15,922 nucleotides of DNA from an uncultured Prevotellaceae bacterium. Its GTDB lineage: Bacteria; Bacteroidota; Bacteroidia; Bacteroidales; Muribaculaceae. Within the stretch, counting starts at the first letter, position 1, and each line of letters opens with the position of its first letter. Location of the stretch: contig CAJLWM010000047.1 of assembly GCA_905210415.1 (NCBI GenBank), positions 1 through 15,922 of the forward strand, given 5' to 3'. The translations under genes and the position numbers were made by a program. Of this stretch, positions 13,674-15,922 are shown in pieces. The notes below the pieces were generated by a model. It worked only from the letters and a program-made list of their open reading frames with translations, did not search any database and had not been told where the DNA came from.

Positions 13674-13864
13674 TTTACCCAATTCGGGCATTAGGGCTTG
13701 GATGGATTTCGGAATTTTAGAAGCGCAGATTTTAATTGCTTTTTAATGAGTAATAGCAAGCTATTGCGAATTAAAAACAAGCAAAAGATGCCTTATAAAA
13801 AACGAAAGACTCCAAGCAGTAAAACAAAATTTACATATACGGTCTAATAACCGATTTGGGTTTA
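13674..13864. mobile_element. MITE-like palindromic element, copy B
   Basis: The 183-bp body (13678-13860) starts CCCAATTCGGGCATTAGGGC and ends, read inward, CCCAAATCGGTTATTAGACC. TTTA stands directly outside both ends (13674-13677 and 13861-13864). It is about 87% identical by eye to copy A at 7667-7849, with the same body length and a conserved inner hairpin. A 19-codon ORF within it begins MPYKKRKTPSS, but in copy A the equivalent frame stops after 11 codons, so it is not a conserved gene. No transposase is encoded. Confidence 0.7.
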
Positions 13865-13947
13865 ATAATCACTTGAGAACAATCAACCATATAAATGTCT
13901 TTTAATGGCTGATAGGGATTTTTTTAAGATTACGCTTTACTAATATT

Positions 13948-13996
13948 CGAGAGTCCACGTAGTAAGATCGTTTAACTGTGGGCTCTCGACTTTTTT
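13948..13996 (+). terminator. Terminator-like hairpin with T6 tail
   Basis: CGAGAGTCCAC (13948-13958) pairs with GTGGGCTCTCG (13978-13988), with one G-T wobble and a 19-nt loop. ACTTTTTT follows on the plus strand. No plus-strand gene precedes it after the regulator terminator, so it would end a transcript from the orphan promoter or read-through. On the minus strand there is no T-run, so it does not look like the terminator of the 14014-15922 gene. Confidence 0.6.
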
Positions 13997-14013
13997 CTGA
14001 TTAACCCAATTTT

Positions 14014-15922
14014 TCACTTCACGATCATTGTACGCAGCACGTCGCCAGCGTGCAAACTACCCGACACCATCACCCTCACGCTACGTAGATACGGAGCGAC
14101 AACCCTATGGTGAATAGGAGCGCCTACCGACCCATGCACTCTCAGCGACGAGATATCATAGCCACGACACGATGCTCCTCGTTCGCCGAAAATCTTCAGC
14201 AACACATCTGCGTTATCGGAGAACACACTCCACACCACCTCAAGCACCCGCCCCTGCATCTGAGCATCTATCACAATCGGTTGCGACATCCCCTCTACCT
14301 TCCTCTCTTCACCCGACTTTTCACATGAGATGTCCACAATAGTGCCGCCACTTCCGCCAAGCACCATCGTGGGTGATGAATAGAGCCAATCCAGCCGCTC
14401 GTCGCGACTATAACAGCGCAGACTTGGCATCATCACGCTTACAGCGCCATCATCGCCAAGCATCCACAATTCATTCTCAGCGGCACACCATGCCAAAGAC
14501 CGCGCTTCACTTCTTCGCAGCAAGGTGTTCACCGACGCGCCTTTCAGCTGCATCACATCACCTCGCGCATTCACAAAAGCAATGGCATCGCCCATATAGC
14601 AAAGCGCCTTATCTGCGCCGATGCATTCACGGCTCACCAGACGGGCATCACCAAGTGAGCCATTGCCTTGCTGCGGCAACGCATACAACCCGTCGCCACA
14701 AAACAAAAACAACGGATAGCGCCCGAATCCGCCACCAACGAGCGGGCGAACCGACACTGCCATAGCACCGACACCCAAACCAACCGCATTCCCATCAATG
14801 CGCCACATCAAGGGATTTCCGCTGTCGCAATGCGACACTCCTCCCATCCAACGCTCGTCCCAACCGCGAATGTCGGGAAGGGAAATCAGCGCTTCGCCAT
14901 TGTCGGCGAGTGTGCGCCTAAGCAAATCCTTAGATACTGCCACGGCATACTCACCGTCGGCCGAAGGGTGCATCTCACTTTGCCACTGCATCACTCCGCC
15001 ATCGCCCTGAAGCCAAATCTTGATGTGTGAGGCACGGGCATCGGGATACGTCACCAAAGCATTGATGGCATCAGGCGTAAACGGCAAATTCTCCCACCAC
15101 GACACCACTTGTCTGCCGCTATCGCTCACGCTTTGCACCTCCACAGCTGCCACACAAGCACAATCGCGCAATTCTCCGCCAAGATAATGCGCTATGCTCC
15201 ACGGTATACGATGCTTAAACGTAACATCCCCACCAAACACGCGCCCCGATGCAGAAGCATAGCATCGGCAAAACAAATCAGAGGCACGATTGCCAGCACG
15301 AAGAGCCACAGAATCAACTTTCCTCGCATCTCCCAAGGTTAGCACCGACGAAGCAGTAAACCCTGGCACGATTTGCGCCGTAGCATTCACGCAACCTGTC
15401 GACGTCCATTTGCCCTTGCGCAATGAAGCGAAATCAGTAGTCGAAGCTATCACTCGCCACCGCGCCACATTCGCCGCACGATGCGCAAGCGCAGCCTTTT
15501 CGGCTGCACGCGGGGCAATCATCAGCGTTTGCTTGCGGCTGCCGCCCGATGTTGTGGTGACACATCGAATTTCAACATTTCCACTAAGCGATATCGGCAG
15601 CAATTCCTCGCTCACAAGCACATCAACCGATTTCACAAGCCCATCCCATTTCTCAGGGATGCCCTTCACCGCTGTAATGGCAAGCCGATATGCAGCAAGT
15701 TTAGCGACGCCCGATTGCACCCCAGTGATACCGCTCCCGCCGCTCACCAATTCCCGCGTAGCCCATTGCGCCGACGCTGCAGTATGCTCAGCGCCCACAA
15801 TCACCGGTGCACTCGCCCACACATATCGGTCGTCATACAATCGCACTCCGCAACGCGCCACCACTGCGCCACACAGTTTGCCGTCATCGGCAGCCGATTG
15901 GCGCATAGTGCTGACCGCCGCC
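14014..15922 (-). CDS. Large uncharacterised protein, partial, possibly phage-tail-like
   Basis: The frame stays open through the right edge, so the 5' end is outside the window. An internal ATG at 15906 gives 630 residues, but upstream codons continue in frame. The sequence is rich in beta-type stretches and glycine, with no signal peptide or membrane helix in view. Around residues 375-500 of that numbering, blocks such as YPLFLFCGDGLYALP, AIAFVNARGDVMQL and NELWMLGDDGAVSVM repeat with a spacing like blades of a beta-propeller. I have a weak memory of similar blocks in tail-associated proteins of Bacteroidales prophages; no neighbouring phage gene is in the window to confirm it. A surface or filament protein is an alternative. 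Confidence 0.5.
   Translation of the reverse strand, partial: AAVSTMRQSAADDGKLCGAVVARCGVRLYDDRYVWASAPVIVGAEHTAASAQWATRELVSGGSGITGVQSGVAKLAAYRLAITAVKGIPEKWDGLVKSVDVLVSEELLPISLSGNVEIRCVTTTSGGSRKQTLMIAPRAAEKAALAHRAANVARWRVIASTTDFASLRKGKWTSTGCVNATAQIVPGFTASSVLTLGDARKVDSVALRAGNRASDLFCRCYASASGRVFGGDVTFKHRIPWSIAHYLGGELRDCACVAAVEVQSVSDSGRQVVSWWENLPFTPDAINALVTYPDARASHIKIWLQGDGGVMQWQSEMHPSADGEYAVAVSKDLLRRTLADNGEALISLPDIRGWDERWMGGVSHCDSGNPLMWRIDGNAVGLGVGAMAVSVRPLVGGGFGRYPLFLFCGDGLYALPQQGNGSLGDARLVSRECIGADKALCYMGDAIAFVNARGDVMQLKGASVNTLLRRSEARSLAWCAAENELWMLGDDGAVSVMMPSLRCYSRDERLDWLYSSPTMVLGGSGGTIVDISCEKSGEERKVEGMSQPIVIDAQMQGRVLEVVWSVFSDNADVLLKIFGERGASCRGYDISSLRVHGSVGAPIHHRVVAPYLRSVRVMVSGSLHAGDVLRTMIVK

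Noticed and set aside
13783..13850. Small lysine-rich ORF (MPYKKRKTPSS...) inside element copy B
   Set aside because: The equivalent frame in copy A is disrupted after 11 codons, so it is not under coding constraint between the copies.

Overview
The window looks like a chromosomal segment from a Bacteroidales bacterium, probably Prevotellaceae or Muribaculaceae. The main evidence is promoter style: most transcription units are preceded by the Bacteroidetes-type -7 box TAnnTTTG, often with TTTG about 18-21 bp upstream, and Shine-Dalgarno sequences are almost absent. Gene content fits as well (a Bacteroidetes-type small lipoprotein, a TrpB2-type tryptophan synthase, a membrane-bound AraC-type regulator). 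Family assignments come from motifs read by eye; no search was run.

Layout. 1-516: an inverted copy of a dispersed repeat, a G10 tract, a possible small leftward transcription unit and the promoter of the first gene. 517-1638 (+): a small lipoprotein and a HAD-family phosphatase. 1639-2323: about 680 bp of non-coding repeat DNA, made of an array of short hairpins and a composite repeat whose inverted partner lies at the left edge. 2375-4749 (+): an LtaS/MdoB-like membrane phosphotransferase overlapping a beta-carbonic anhydrase by ATGA. 4775-7457 (-): a three-gene operon of VanX-like D-Ala-D-Ala dipeptidase, an unrecognised two-TM protein and a CDF metal exporter. 7667-7849: a 183-bp palindromic element (copy A). 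7851-9224 (-): a solo trpB2 gene preceded by a candidate 24-codon leader peptide rich in aromatic codons. 9541-11933 (+): an MFS transporter and a MalY/PatB-type C-S lyase/aminotransferase, divergent from trpB. 12399-13511 (+): a seven-TM AraC-type regulator whose promoter spacer is filled by a 19-bp palindrome. 13512-14013: a strong terminator, GACAC repeats, an orphan promoter, copy B of the 183-bp element and a second terminator-like hairpin. 14014-15922 (-): a large incomplete protein of uncertain, possibly phage-tail-like, nature.

How the genes may work together: the sulfatase-fold enzyme with carbonic anhydrase, and the VanX-like dipeptidase with the metal exporter, are envelope and homeostasis housekeeping units. 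The MFS/MalY pair and trpB2 suggest amino-acid metabolism (methionine/cysteine and tryptophan) around a shared divergent regulatory region. No defence island, CRISPR array, rRNA or tRNA was seen. The most interesting signals are non-coding: two copies of a MITE-like palindrome with TTTA at both ends, one of them inserted exactly at the trpB stop codon; the dispersed composite repeats; the aromatic leader peptide; and the operator-like palindrome in the AraC-type promoter.
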